A DNA stretch of 64,000 nucleotides from WLXB01 sp040221475 (GTDB lineage: Bacteria > Pseudomonadota > Alphaproteobacteria > Rhodospirillales > Rhodospirillaceae), in contig JAVKEJ010000053.1 of assembly GCA_040221475.1 (NCBI GenBank), positions 682,001-746,000 of the forward strand, written 5' to 3'. The position numbers were made by a program, and so were the translations under genes. Shown here one piece after another: positions 38,152-47,732 of the stretch (position 1 is the first letter of the stretch; every line of letters starts with the position of its first letter). The notes below the pieces were generated by a model. The model worked only from the letters and a program-made list of their open reading frames with translations. It made no database searches and was not told the DNA's origin.

Positions 38152-38988
38152 TTACTGCGCCACCTGCCCCCGCACGTCGTCCCAGCCCTTACGAAAGCCC
38201 AGAGTGGCACTGGCTGTGCCGGGCGTTCTGACCTGAAAGCCCATGGGCCAGTGATCCAGGTCCGTCCACAAATCAAAGTCCAGTTTGAACACACCGCCGT
38301 TCGGCATGGGCAGTTCTTCAACAAACGTGAAGTGCCGCAGCGTCACAGTTTCGGGCTCTGCCTCTGGCAAAGCGGCGCGCTTCACCGCCTGCTCGCCCTG
38401 ATAAACCAAGTTCGCTTTGCCGCCGGATAACGTTCGCACCTTGTCCAGGTCCTGGCCCGCCCATTGAAACGTTTGAGTTCCACCCTTCGCCATATCGTAA
38501 TGCCGGGTCATGACAAACATCGCCACCGCACTGGGGCTCATGTTGATAAAACAATCGGGATCGCACACCGCTGAGGACGCAAGATGTATGCCCCCTCCAT
38601 CACCCTCACCTTCGTCCAGACTATGTACCTGAATTTCAACCTGATCGCCCACCCGCTCCATATAGCTTTCCACCGGCACACCGTCATAGAGCCCTAAACC
38701 GCTGGCGCTGAGCGAGTTCCAGTCCGCATCCAGATCAAACCGGGCGCGCACACGAAAGCTGCCATTTCCGGCAGAAATTGTGTTCAGCAGCGTGATTCCG
38801 CCATCGGGTCGCTGCACATATTCAAAGGTTTCTTCGCGAGCAAACGCGGGATTTCCTGTCACCACCATCACGCCGCTGTCCAGCACCCTTGCGCCAGCCA
38901 CACCGGCATAGGTCGACGGGTGATCGGCCAACACAGGCGTCATCAATGTTAAACTCAAAAAACCTGCGGTGAGCGTGTTGCGGAACAT
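38152..38988 (-). CDS. Secreted hypothetical protein
   Basis: 278 aa from ATG 38988, which has AGGGAG 6 bases upstream; the open frame runs 34 codons further but reads as noncoding. A signal peptide (MFRNTLTAGFLSLTLMTPVLA) is followed by a beta-rich mature protein with two cysteines close together (AVCDPDCF), probably a disulphide. No family recognised. It is divergent from trpG. Confidence 0.65.
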   Translation of the reverse strand: MFRNTLTAGFLSLTLMTPVLADHPSTYAGVAGARVLDSGVMVVTGNPAFAREETFEYVQRPDGGITLLNTISAGNGSFRVRARFDLDADWNSLSASGLGLYDGVPVESYMERVGDQVEIQVHSLDEGEGDGGGIHLASSAVCDPDCFINMSPSAVAMFVMTRHYDMAKGGTQTFQWAGQDLDKVRTLSGGKANLVYQGEQAVKRAALPEAEPETVTLRHFTFVEELPMPNGGVFKLDFDLWTDLDHWPMGFQVRTPGTASATLGFRKGWDDVRGQVAQ

Positions 38989-39141
38989 CTGTATCTCCCT
39001 GTTGTGCAACGTAGTATAACAACGACATGGGTTTTGCCTACGATCCTTGACCTGCAGCCCCGGAAAAGGGCATTTTCCTGCCTCAAACACTGGTCACAAT
39101 GCGCGCCTTCACTATTGGCCCGAACAACCTGAGTACTCCGC

Positions 39142-39753
39142 ATGTTTCTGCTCATCGATAACTACGACAGCTTTACCTACAACCTGTGGCACTACCTGGG
39201 TGAACTGGGCGCTGATGTCGAGGTTGAGCGCAATGATCAGCTTACGGTCGCAGAGGCTTTGGCACGGAAACCCCAAGGCATTATCCTCTCCCCTGGCCCC
39301 TGCGACCCGGATCGTGCGGGCATTTGCCTCGGTCTTGTCGAAGCAGCCAAAAAGGAGAGCCTGCCGCTGTTTGGGGTCTGCCTGGGTCATCAAAGCATCG
39401 GGCAAGCCTTTGGCGGTCAAGTTATCCGTGCGGCAGAACCCATGCACGGCAAGGTCAGCGCTGTGCACCATACAAAGCACAAGATGTTTGAAGAGATCCC
39501 CTCGCCGTTCACAGCCACGCGCTATCACTCTCTGATCGTTAACCGTGAGTCTGTGCCCGAGGAACTGGAAATCACGGCTGAAACTGACGATGGCGTGATC
39601 ATGGCGTTTGCCCATAAGCGCCTGCCTATCACTAGCGTGCAGTTTCATCCCGAAAGTATCGCTTCTCAGTACGGGCATCGTATCTTGCGCAATTTTCTGC
39701 GCTCAGCGGGTCTAGACGCCCCGGATATCCCTGACCGCTCTGTCGCGGCCTAA
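39142..39753 (+). CDS. trpG: Anthranilate synthase component II (glutamine amidotransferase)
   Basis: 203 aa. TrpG releases ammonia from glutamine for anthranilate synthesis by TrpE. The class I amidotransferase nucleophile C80 lies in GVCLGHQ, with SPGP near 50 and HPES near 173 completing the triad. First gene of trpG-trpD-trpC-moaC-moeA; gaps are 13 bp or less. trpE is not in the window. Confidence 0.95.
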   Translation: MFLLIDNYDSFTYNLWHYLGELGADVEVERNDQLTVAEALARKPQGIILSPGPCDPDRAGICLGLVEAAKKESLPLFGVCLGHQSIGQAFGGQVIRAAEPMHGKVSAVHHTKHKMFEEIPSPFTATRYHSLIVNRESVPEELEITAETDDGVIMAFAHKRLPITSVQFHPESIASQYGHRILRNFLRSAGLDAPDIPDRSVAA

Positions 39754-39766
39754 GGCGCCTTAAAGA

Positions 39767-40786
39767 ATGTCAGATCTCAAACCCTTTATCGCTATTGCTG
39801 CCAGCGGCACCGCCTTGACTGAGCAACAGGCTGAAGAAGCATTTGAGCTGATCATGTCGGGCCAGGCTTCGCCGGTTCAGATATCCAGTCTCCTCACCGC
39901 CCTGGCCGTGCGCGGTGAAAGCGTAGCTGAAATTACCGGTGCCGCACGCATCATGCGCGCGAAAGCCCTACCCGTGACAGCGCCCAACAACACCATCGAC
40001 ACCTGCGGCACGGGCGGCAGCGGCTCTGGCAAATTCAACGTCTCAACAGCTGTGGCAATTGTGGTCGCGGCGTGTGGCGTGCCCGTCGCCAAGCACGGCA
40101 ATCGCAAAGCATCCTCTAAATCAGGCACCGCAGATGTTCTGGAAGTTTTGGGTGTGAATCTAGACGCAACACCCGACATTGTTGAGAAAGCACTCGCACA
40201 AGCGAACATCGGCTTTCTGTTTGCTCAAAAGCATCACAGCGCCATGAAACATGTCGGGCCGATAAGGGCGGAACTCGGTATACGCACCATTTTCAATCTG
40301 CTTGGCCCCCTTTCGAACCCGGCTGGCGCAAAACATCAGCTGCTGGGAGTCTTCTCAGATGCTTGGGTCGTCCCAATGGCAGAGACACTCAAAGCACTTG
40401 GGTCAGAACGCGCCTGGGTGGTTCATGGCTCCGATGGGTTAGATGAGTTAACCATCACCGGCCCTTCTCACGTTGCAGAACTTAAAGACAGACACGTCTC
40501 ATCTTTTGAGATCACACCGGAAGATGCTGGCCTATCGCGTCACACACCAGAATCTCTAAAAGGTGGAGAGCCAGAGGACAATGCCAAAGCGCTGAACGCA
40601 CTGTTGGACGGCGCTCCCGGAGCCTATCGCGACATCGTGCTCTTAAACGCAGCCGCAGCTTTGGTCATCGCTGATAAAGCGCCTGATCTAAAATCTGGTG
40701 TAACCTTGGCGGTAGCCGCCCTTGATGACGGCTCAGCAAAAGCGACTTTGGAAAAATTCGCTGCCATTACGCGCGGTGAGTCCTGA
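39767..40786 (+). CDS. trpD: Anthranilate phosphoribosyltransferase
   Basis: 339 aa. TrpD transfers phosphoribose from PRPP to anthranilate. The glycine-rich PRPP site DTCGTGGSGSGKFNVST (about residues 77-93), KHGNRKASSKSGTADVLE (about 108-125) and GPLSNPAGAKHQLLG are canonical. The stop overlaps the trpC start by one base (TGATG). Confidence 0.96.
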   Translation: MSDLKPFIAIAASGTALTEQQAEEAFELIMSGQASPVQISSLLTALAVRGESVAEITGAARIMRAKALPVTAPNNTIDTCGTGGSGSGKFNVSTAVAIVVAACGVPVAKHGNRKASSKSGTADVLEVLGVNLDATPDIVEKALAQANIGFLFAQKHHSAMKHVGPIRAELGIRTIFNLLGPLSNPAGAKHQLLGVFSDAWVVPMAETLKALGSERAWVVHGSDGLDELTITGPSHVAELKDRHVSSFEITPEDAGLSRHTPESLKGGEPEDNAKALNALLDGAPGAYRDIVLLNAAAALVIADKAPDLKSGVTLAVAALDDGSAKATLEKFAAITRGES

Positions 40787-41592
40787 TGGGAAATGTCTTA
40801 GATGCCATCTGTGCGGCCCGCGTCGAGCATTACGTGAGGATCAAATCACAACGGCCTTTCAGCGCAATCGAAGCCGAAGCGCGCAACGCATCTCCCGTGC
40901 GTGGCTTTGGTCTCGCGTTGGCGCGTGCCGCAGAAACCGGCTACGGCCTCATTGCTGAGATTAAAAAAGCTTCACCCTCAGCCGGCTTGATCCGGCCTGA
41001 CTTTGATCCCCCGGCACTCGCCAAAGCCTATGAAGCGGGCGGCGCGGCGTGCCTCTCAATTCTAACCGAGCAGGACAATTTTCAAGGTTCTGATGACTAT
41101 CTAAAGACGGCCCGCGCGGCCTGCACTCTGCCCGTTTTGCGCAAAGACTTCATGCTTGATCCATATCAAGTGGTTGAAGCCCGCGCCATAGGGGCGGATT
41201 GCATCCTGCTCATTTTAGCCTGTTTGTCAGACCCCCAAGCGCTGGAGCTTGAAGCCTGTGCTCTAGATCATGAGATGGATGTGCTCATTGAAGTCCACGA
41301 TGAAGCAGAATTAGACCGCGCTTTTGCGCTGCGTTCGCCGCTCATTGGCGTTAATAATCGCAACTTGAAAACCCTAGAAGTTGATATCAGCACGACAGAG
41401 CGCTTGGCTAAGCGCCTCCCAGTTGATCGTGTTTTGGTTGCTGAGAGTGGCTTAAAAACACCAGGTGATTTAGCGCAACTTGCGCAGTCAGGTGCCCGAA
41501 GATTCTTGGTAGGGGAATCGTTGATGCGTCAGCCTGATGTTGCTGCAGCTACCTCCGCCCTTCTCGCAAATCCAGCGCCGAAGGCAGCATAA
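40786..41592 (+). CDS. trpC: Indole-3-glycerol phosphate synthase
   Basis: 268-aa TIM-barrel enzyme closing the indole ring. EIKKASPSAGLIR (catalytic Lys and Glu), VLRKDFMLDPYQ, LIEVHDEAELDRA, IGVNNRNLKTLEVD and VAESGLKTP are all standard. It is monofunctional, not fused to TrpF. moaC starts 3 bp later, a linkage often seen in alphaproteobacteria. Confidence 0.96.
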   Translation: MGNVLDAICAARVEHYVRIKSQRPFSAIEAEARNASPVRGFGLALARAAETGYGLIAEIKKASPSAGLIRPDFDPPALAKAYEAGGAACLSILTEQDNFQGSDDYLKTARAACTLPVLRKDFMLDPYQVVEARAIGADCILLILACLSDPQALELEACALDHEMDVLIEVHDEAELDRAFALRSPLIGVNNRNLKTLEVDISTTERLAKRLPVDRVLVAESGLKTPGDLAQLAQSGARRFLVGESLMRQPDVAAATSALLANPAPKAA

Positions 41593-41595
41593 AAC

Positions 41596-42075
41596 ATGAC
41601 CGACAAGCTCACCCATTTTGATGATGACGGCAATGCCGTGATGGTCGACGTTACAGACAAAACGGAAACCACGCGCGAGGCAACGGCCAAGGGGTCTGTC
41701 CTGATGCAGCCGGAAACCATCAGTGCAATTATGGGGCATGGCATCAAGAAAGGCGATGTGCTCTCCGTTGCACAACTTGCCGGCATTATGGGCGCAAAAA
41801 AAACGGCAGACTTGATCCCCCTTTGTCATCCACTTGCACTGTCCTCTGTGAAAGTCGAACTGACCTGTGACACAGACCGCAAGGCTGTCGATATCACAGC
41901 AACGGCAAAAATTACGGGCAAAACAGGTGTGGAAATGGAAGCCCTGACAGCCGTTTCAGTGGCAGCGCTGACCGTTTACGATATGTGCAAAGCCATAGAT
42001 AAAGGCATGCACCTGACTGACATTCGTCTTGTCAAAAAGACCGGTGGGAAGTCTGGCACCTTTGAGTCCGAGTGA
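41596..42075 (+). CDS. moaC: Cyclic pyranopterin monophosphate synthase
   Basis: 159 aa. MoaC forms cyclic pyranopterin monophosphate, the first stable intermediate of molybdenum cofactor synthesis. KKTADLIPLCHPLALS carries the conserved His, and KTGVEMEALTAVSVAALTVYDMCKA holds the second active-site block, including Asp and Lys residues. It overlaps moeA by up to 4 bases. Confidence 0.96.
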   Translation: MTDKLTHFDDDGNAVMVDVTDKTETTREATAKGSVLMQPETISAIMGHGIKKGDVLSVAQLAGIMGAKKTADLIPLCHPLALSSVKVELTCDTDRKAVDITATAKITGKTGVEMEALTAVSVAALTVYDMCKAIDKGMHLTDIRLVKKTGGKSGTFESE

Positions 42076-43277
42076 TGATTCCCGTTGAACAGGCCCAAAA
42101 GATTATTCGCGACGGAATCCAACCACTTGGCACTGAAACAATTTCTCTGTCCCTGGCCCTGGGGCGTGTACTAGCCGAAACACCAAAAGCACGCATTGCC
42201 CATCCCGCGCATACCGTTTCCGCAATGGATGGGTATGCCGTGCGATCTGATGATGTACCCACTATTCCCAGTGAACTAACCGTCATCGGTGAATCAGCCG
42301 CAGGACATCCCTTTCAAGGCGAGCTTCGTAAAGGGCAAGCCGTCCGTATTTTCACCGGTGCCCATGTCCCCACAAACGCAGACACAATCGTCCTGCAAGA
42401 GGATGTGGATCGTGAGGGGAATAAAATTAGCATCCGGGAAATCGAACCCGGTCGTCATATTCGTCCAAAAGCGCAGGACTTTGCCGAAGGCGATTCAATT
42501 CTTATGCCTCCGTTACGACTCTCGCCCAGGCATATCGGCTTGCTTTCCGCAGCGGATAAACCTTGGATTCAGGTGTACCGCAAACCACGCGTCGCGATTC
42601 TGTCCACTGGCGACGAGATTGTGCTGCCAGGGGAACCCCGTGGCCCCAATCAGATTGTCAGCGCCAATGGTCCTGCCCTCGCCGCTTACGTTGCTGCGAA
42701 AGGCGGTGTTCCTATTCACCTAGGTGTTGTTGAAGACGATAAAGATGCCCTTAGCGCCATCGCCACCGCCGCAAAAGATTGCGATTTGGTGGTGACCTCA
42801 GGCGGAGTCTCTGTCGGTGATAGAGACCTTGTCAGAACAGCCTTCGGTGACGCCGGTTTAGACGTCGGTTTCCATAAAATTGCCATGCGCCCCGGCAAGC
42901 CTTTGATGTTCGGCACACTGGACGACACGCCCATGCTCGGCCTGCCGGGCAATCCGGTCTCCGCTTTGGTCTGCGCGCTACTATTCTTGGGTCCTGCAAT
43001 TGACCGCTTGCTTGGGCTTCCAGGAGCATCACCACAGTCTCATCTTCTAACCCTTGGTGCAGACCTCTCAAGTAATGGAGGCCGACAGGATTACATGCGG
43101 GCTGTGACCTCTCGCAATGATGACGGTTCCCTCACCGTCACGCCAATATTTACCCAGGACTCGAGTATGATCGGTGCAATAGCGAATTCAGATGCTTTGA
43201 TTATCCGACCGGTAAATGCCCCGGCAACCACAACAGGAGAGGCCGTCCCGGTGTTGCTCCTGGACGGCCTCCTTTAA
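42072..43277 (+). CDS. moeA: Molybdopterin molybdenumtransferase
   Basis: 401 aa. MoeA inserts molybdate into adenylylated molybdopterin. SAMDGYAVRSDDV (about 47-59) and FTGAHVPTNADTIV mark domains I and II; TSGGVSVGDRDLV and MRPGKPLMFG, GLPGNPVSALV mark the MoaB-like domain III. The start is GTG 42072 or ATG 42075; both overlap the moaC stop. The last codons lie inside a terminator stem. Confidence 0.95.
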   Translation: MMIPVEQAQKIIRDGIQPLGTETISLSLALGRVLAETPKARIAHPAHTVSAMDGYAVRSDDVPTIPSELTVIGESAAGHPFQGELRKGQAVRIFTGAHVPTNADTIVLQEDVDREGNKISIREIEPGRHIRPKAQDFAEGDSILMPPLRLSPRHIGLLSAADKPWIQVYRKPRVAILSTGDEIVLPGEPRGPNQIVSANGPALAAYVAAKGGVPIHLGVVEDDKDALSAIATAAKDCDLVVTSGGVSVGDRDLVRTAFGDAGLDVGFHKIAMRPGKPLMFGTLDDTPMLGLPGNPVSALVCALLFLGPAIDRLLGLPGASPQSHLLTLGADLSSNGGRQDYMRAVTSRNDDGSLTVTPIFTQDSSMIGAIANSDALIIRPVNAPATTTGEAVPVLLLDGLL

Positions 43278-43284
43278 GTCTTTT
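43239..43284 (+). terminator. Terminator overlapping the end of moeA
   Basis: A perfect 10-bp stem GAGGCCGTCC (43239-43248) and GGACGGCCTC (43262-43271) with a 13-base loop is followed by ctttaagtctttt. It lies within the last codons of moeA and would end the trpG-to-moeA operon. A second smaller hairpin (AGTC, TTCGC/GCGAA, GACT) follows at 43277-43297, at the junction with the convergent gene. Confidence 0.6.
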
Positions 43285-43295
43285 CGCAGCGAAGA

Positions 43296-44519
43296 CTACC
43301 AGCCAGCGCTTTGTCCGACTTTACCGGTGACTTCAAATTGACGCTCAGTTGTTAACGCAACCTGTCCGTAACTTTCCATGAATTTTGCACTACTGACACC
43401 CGCCGCCTGAAGACTGGCTATCATTTCTTGTGAAATTTGTGGTGGAGCAGGTTGCTCTTCTAGTTCCGGCTGAGCAGTCGGGGCAACTCCGGACGTTGGC
43501 TGAGCATCGTTGCGATTGTTGATCGCTGATTGTATTGCGCCGATGCCAATCTGGCTGCCGACAATCGCTCCACCTGTGCCGCTCATATTGGTCAGCGCAC
43601 TCATATTTCCCATCATTGCGAAGTCGTTCATGATACCGAAAGAGGCTGGTGAAACGTTAGCCGCTGCAGGTATCGCACCTTGTGATGCCTGCATGGCTCC
43701 TAGGTTGCCCAGAGCGCGTGCGCGATACGCGGCACCTTGACGAAGGATGGCCTGTGATCCAGCCGTGCGGCTTGTGACAGTCCCACCAAAAGAACCAACA
43801 CTGCCAATCCCTGCAGATCCGGCTGCACCTTGGGCCAGAGACGCGGCTTGCGCCATGTCACCAAGATTGAGTCCCATGCCGGTTGTCTCAGTGGTTAAGG
43901 CTTCATTGTAATTTTGCAGGTTTGTATCCATTACTTGTTGCGCATCTGCCAGAACGGCGTTGATCTCAATCATTCCTTTTTGGATTTCGCGATGCTGGTT
44001 TTTGGCCTCCTTCTTTTTGATCTCACCCGCTTCGAAATCCGCGACAAGTTTGGTGTAAGCGTCGTCATAGCAGGTTTGCGCAGCCTCTAGAGTTTCCGCG
44101 CCTGTTTGAATCTTATTCGCGTCTTCCCCAAGCTGCTCGCCATAGGCCAAAATCCGGTCTGCCGGATCAGGATAATCGGACTGCATTTTTTCAGTTAGCG
44201 CAGCGGCAGATGCGACATATCCAGAATATTGCTCAATCGTCGCTGCCGTTTGAGCCACTTTGCCCAGACCACCAAAGCCCCCGAACCCACCAATTTTCCC
44301 GAGCGCCCCCGCTGCCGACCCGAGTTTACCTGCAGACTCACCAACATCAGCTTTTGGCTCCGGAATCATTGCACGCGCCTGCTCAACCGGCGCATAACAT
44401 TCTTTGTAATACTTCGCTTTCATCTGCGCCTCGGCTGTGCCTGAAACAGCAGCAACAGTGATTGTGATTGCAAAAATTGATACGGAAAATGATAGTTTAT
44501 TAGAAAATGAAGGCCCCAT
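43296..44519 (-). CDS. Exported Ala/Gly-rich protein of unknown function
   Basis: 407 aa with a signal peptide (hydrophobic stretch FSVSIFAITITVAAV, cleavage near AEA). The mature part starts KAKYYKECYAPVEQAR, then a Gly-rich patch (GKIGGFGGFGGLG, about 78-90), a helical coiled segment rich in Lys, Glu and Gln (about 150-205), and a long Ala/Gly/Ser/Met region. A low-charge C-terminus follows a Pro-rich linker. GGGGA precedes the ATG. No family recognised; the composition suggests a surface or secretion-associated protein. It breaks the usual moeA-lexA junction. Confidence 0.7.
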   Translation of the reverse strand: MGPSFSNKLSFSVSIFAITITVAAVSGTAEAQMKAKYYKECYAPVEQARAMIPEPKADVGESAGKLGSAAGALGKIGGFGGFGGLGKVAQTAATIEQYSGYVASAAALTEKMQSDYPDPADRILAYGEQLGEDANKIQTGAETLEAAQTCYDDAYTKLVADFEAGEIKKKEAKNQHREIQKGMIEINAVLADAQQVMDTNLQNYNEALTTETTGMGLNLGDMAQAASLAQGAAGSAGIGSVGSFGGTVTSRTAGSQAILRQGAAYRARALGNLGAMQASQGAIPAAANVSPASFGIMNDFAMMGNMSALTNMSGTGGAIVGSQIGIGAIQSAINNRNDAQPTSGVAPTAQPELEEQPAPPQISQEMIASLQAAGVSSAKFMESYGQVALTTERQFEVTGKVGQSAGW

Positions 44520-44668
44520 GGTTTCCCCAAGAAATAGAGTTCAATCGCGTTTTTGCGATACATCTAAAACGCGTATCTATCAACCACAAATGCCCTCATA
44601 ACATTGCGCGTGTCCACTCAGAGAAAGTGAATAGCCCTGCGTACAATTTAAGATCACTGTAAGACAAC

Positions 44669-44697
44669 TTGACGGTGAATTAGAACTAAAGTAGAAC
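44669..44697 (+). promoter_or_regulatory. lexA promoter with LexA-binding SOS box
   Basis: GAACTAAAGTAGAAC at 44683-44697 is an exact alphaproteobacterial SOS box (GAAC-N7-GAAC). It covers the -10 region of a promoter TTGACG (44669-44674)-N17-TAGAAC (44692-44697), as expected for autorepression. It lies 38 bases before the lexA ATG. Confidence 0.85.
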
Positions 44698-44735
44698 ATT
44701 TGTGTTTACCCTTTGTTCCTTATACTGAGGCTGGC

Positions 44736-45428
44736 ATGCTGACGAAAAAACAACACCAACTGCTCATGTTTATTCATGACAGAATGCAAAGTGACGGCGT
44801 TGCACCGTCCTTTGATGAAATGAAAAACGCTCTCGATTTGAAGTCAAAATCAGGGATTCATCGTCTCATTACAGCCTTGGAAGAGCGGGGGTTCTTGCGA
44901 CGTCTTCCCCATCGCGCCCGCGCTCTGGAAATTATGAAACTGCCTGAGAACACCACAATCACAGGAGTCCAACCAGCTTCCTCGAATGTCGTTTCTGCCC
45001 ATTTTGGCAAAGCAGATCCCGTCCCGGCCAACGATGCGGATGATCACATACAAGTTCCTCTGTATGGCAAGATCGCTGCCGGTATGCCCATTGAAGCCTT
45101 GAGTGATCCCGCGGCGCACATTGGCGTCCCCCCCTCCATGTTAGGCGGAAGCGGCGACCATTACGCCCTAACGATTGAAGGTGATTCCATGATTGATGCT
45201 GGAATTCTGGATGGAGACACCGTGATCATCCAGCACAGTGATCGGGCAGAAAACGGAACCATCGTGGTGGCTCTGGTTGATGGCGAAGAGGCAACCTTGA
45301 AGCGACTGCGCCGCAAGGGTGAATCCATAGCTTTAGAGCCTGCCAACTCGGCGTATGAAACCCGTATTTTTGGGCCTGATCGGGTAAAGGTCCAAGGTAA
45401 ACTGGTTGGTCTTTTAAGGCAGTACTAA
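44736..45428 (+). CDS. lexA: SOS repressor LexA
   Basis: 230 aa from ATG 44736, giving the standard MLTKKQHQLLMFI start; the frame is open 12 codons upstream. A winged helix-turn-helix (about 1-68) is followed by a linker, the Ala115-Gly116 self-cleavage site in KIAAGMP, Ser151 (EGDSMIDAG) and Lys189 (EATLKRL) of the S24 peptidase domain. RecA filaments trigger cleavage. It controls itself and, by the matching box, uvrA in this window. Confidence 0.96.
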   Translation: MLTKKQHQLLMFIHDRMQSDGVAPSFDEMKNALDLKSKSGIHRLITALEERGFLRRLPHRARALEIMKLPENTTITGVQPASSNVVSAHFGKADPVPANDADDHIQVPLYGKIAAGMPIEALSDPAAHIGVPPSMLGGSGDHYALTIEGDSMIDAGILDGDTVIIQHSDRAENGTIVVALVDGEEATLKRLRRKGESIALEPANSAYETRIFGPDRVKVQGKLVGLLRQY

Positions 45429-45454
45429 GAACGTAAAGTCATCTGGCAAGGAAA

Positions 45455-47644
45455 CTAACGCCAAGTGGATGTATTCCAAATCCTGCGGCCAGTTTTATCT
45501 GACACCCGTTCGACCTTAACTTCGCCCGCATTTAGCCAAATTGCATGAGCGCCGTGCCGCCAGACATCGAAGCGATCAATGCTCTGATCTTGTTTGCAAA
45601 TCTGCCAGGTTGGAACACGCGCAACTAATACATCTGACTGACCACAGTCTTCAAACACCGCCGCTTCTGTGTTGGCAATAGAAATGACAAGACGACCCTT
45701 GGCATATCGACAGCCGATGGCATCACAGTTCAGCCCGTCGATGTCCTTCTGAGCAACGTCCGATTTTCCCCACATTTCGCTCCATACGCCACGCGTAAAA
45801 CCGCCCGCACGACCTGATGGTAAGCTCAATTTTCCATCTTCCCCTTTAAAGGCAATCAGCTGAGCGTCTTCATCGATTACGATATCTGGCCCCACAGAAT
45901 TCCAGGGTTGTAATAATCCAATTACGATAGGAATTGCGCCCAACCATCTAAGGTATCCCTGCCACAAGGCGAGAAAGAGAGCACCACCAGAGACAGCGAT
46001 AAGCGCCCAGAGCTCTGCTTGTGGAGTAACAAAGATTGAGCCTGGGAGAGAAGATACAAAGCGGGCTATGGAGTCAACAAGATCAATACCAAATCCCATG
46101 GGGGCAAGGGCGATAGATTCTAACCCAAAAGGCATGAGCAAGAGTGCGATTAAGCCGAAAGGCATAATCAACAATCCCATAACGGGTCCAGCCAAAAGAT
46201 TTGCCAATAACGAGTAGCTCGGGATTTCATGAAAATGAAAAGCTGTAAATGGCGCGGTTGCGCTCGTTGCAATCAAGTCTGTCACCAACACCGCCAGAGC
46301 ATAAAGCGCCAAAGCTTTGAGAGGCTGAAAGTTTCCATATCGATTCCAAAGTCGACTTCTCAACTGGACCCGTTCGTAAACGGCGATCAGCGCAACAACA
46401 GCCGCAAAAGAGAGCTGAAAACTTGCGCCGACTAATGCCTCAGGTTGAAGCAGCAAAACAAGCATCGCCGCCCAGGCTAACGTTCGTAATGACAAAGCTG
46501 TGCGATCTATAAGGATGGCACCCAGGACAACGCTCACCATAATAAACGCCCGTTGCGCTGGAATATTCGACCCCGACAGCACCAGGTAAAACAATGCCGC
46601 GCCAAGAGCAATTACGGCAGAAAGCTTCTTGATATCAAAGCGTTCCGCTACGGGGAGCACGAGGGCCAATCCATAACGGAAAAACAGAAAAGCCAGCCCT
46701 GTTAGCAGACTCATATGTAGCCCGGAGATCGCAAGCATATGAGCCAGCCCAGCCTGCCGATAGGCTTCCTGTAGATCTTCTGGCACAGCGTTTCTTTCGC
46801 CAGTTATGAGCGCGCGGGCCACAGCACCAGATTCATCCGGCAAGCTCTTTGAGAGCCTGCCCCCGACGTCGGCGCGCAACTCTAACACACGGTCTTTCCA
46901 AACAGACGTCGTTGTCCCCAACTCAGACACGGACTGCCATTGGCCAACAGCAAAACCAACGCCGCCAAGCTGCCGAAAATAGCTGTATCGCTGAAAATCA
47001 AACGCACCGGGTGCAACTGGACGCCCAGGAGGACGCAGTATTGAGCGAACCTCGATGTTCTGACCAACGCGCGGCACCCCATGGCTGCCTGGAATGCGAA
47101 CACGAACCTTTGCAGGAGTTTGATCCTCGGAAACCCCGGAGATACGCAACCGATCCAGCGTAACGCGGTGCGCTGATCCCGAAGGTTCAACCTGAACAAC
47201 AGTCCCCGTCACCGGCGTCGGTCCAACGTCCTCGAGAAGGCTTGGGGCATCAACAAGATGTGTCCGAAGCTGTGCTGCACAGAACCCAACACTGATCAGC
47301 GCGAGGACGAAGGTGAACAATCGCACCCAAAAGCTGTTCCTAAACGCCGTCCTCACCGCGAGAACTGCGACAAGACACAGGCCCCCAATCCAGGGCTGTG
47401 GGTCCGAGGGAAGCGCGAAGAAAATACCGATACCGATGGCCATCACAACTGGCCACCACAGCACCGCATGGGAACTTTGTTTCTCAAGTTCTTCGCTCAA
47501 AAAGCGGCTAGAGCTAACAGCATATAACTTGCCAACAGATGCGTCCGGGAAACGCTCATCTGGAGCGTCTTCGTCAAACAAATCTCTTGGTGTGGCTTCA
47601 CTCAAGATGATGCGCTCCACTGCGCCAGTGATCAGACGGCACAA
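45455..47644 (-). CDS. comEC: ComEC/Rec2 family DNA-uptake channel protein
   Basis: About 729 aa. The N-terminal DUF4131/OB region (about 60-230) is followed by the multi-helix competence domain (about 260-560) with LITGERNAVPEDLQEAYRQAGLAHMLAISGLHMSL split over two blocks, the family hallmark. A short C-terminal region replaces a full metallo-beta-lactamase domain. ComEC carries single-stranded DNA across the inner membrane. The start is uncertain: TTG 47605 has GGAG at good spacing, TTG 47644 is the longest. Convergent with lexA. Confidence 0.9.
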   Translation of the reverse strand: MCRLITGAVERIILSEATPRDLFDEDAPDERFPDASVGKLYAVSSSRFLSEELEKQSSHAVLWWPVVMAIGIGIFFALPSDPQPWIGGLCLVAVLAVRTAFRNSFWVRLFTFVLALISVGFCAAQLRTHLVDAPSLLEDVGPTPVTGTVVQVEPSGSAHRVTLDRLRISGVSEDQTPAKVRVRIPGSHGVPRVGQNIEVRSILRPPGRPVAPGAFDFQRYSYFRQLGGVGFAVGQWQSVSELGTTTSVWKDRVLELRADVGGRLSKSLPDESGAVARALITGERNAVPEDLQEAYRQAGLAHMLAISGLHMSLLTGLAFLFFRYGLALVLPVAERFDIKKLSAVIALGAALFYLVLSGSNIPAQRAFIMVSVVLGAILIDRTALSLRTLAWAAMLVLLLQPEALVGASFQLSFAAVVALIAVYERVQLRSRLWNRYGNFQPLKALALYALAVLVTDLIATSATAPFTAFHFHEIPSYSLLANLLAGPVMGLLIMPFGLIALLLMPFGLESIALAPMGFGIDLVDSIARFVSSLPGSIFVTPQAELWALIAVSGGALFLALWQGYLRWLGAIPIVIGLLQPWNSVGPDIVIDEDAQLIAFKGEDGKLSLPSGRAGGFTRGVWSEMWGKSDVAQKDIDGLNCDAIGCRYAKGRLVISIANTEAAVFEDCGQSDVLVARVPTWQICKQDQSIDRFDVWRHGAHAIWLNAGEVKVERVSDKTGRRIWNTSTWR

Positions 47645-47732
47645 TCATTTCCCTGATGGTAGCAGTATGCTACAGGAACGGCATAAAAACTGCGATATGC
47701 TGTATTTTAACGATTAGTTTGATTGCGAAATT

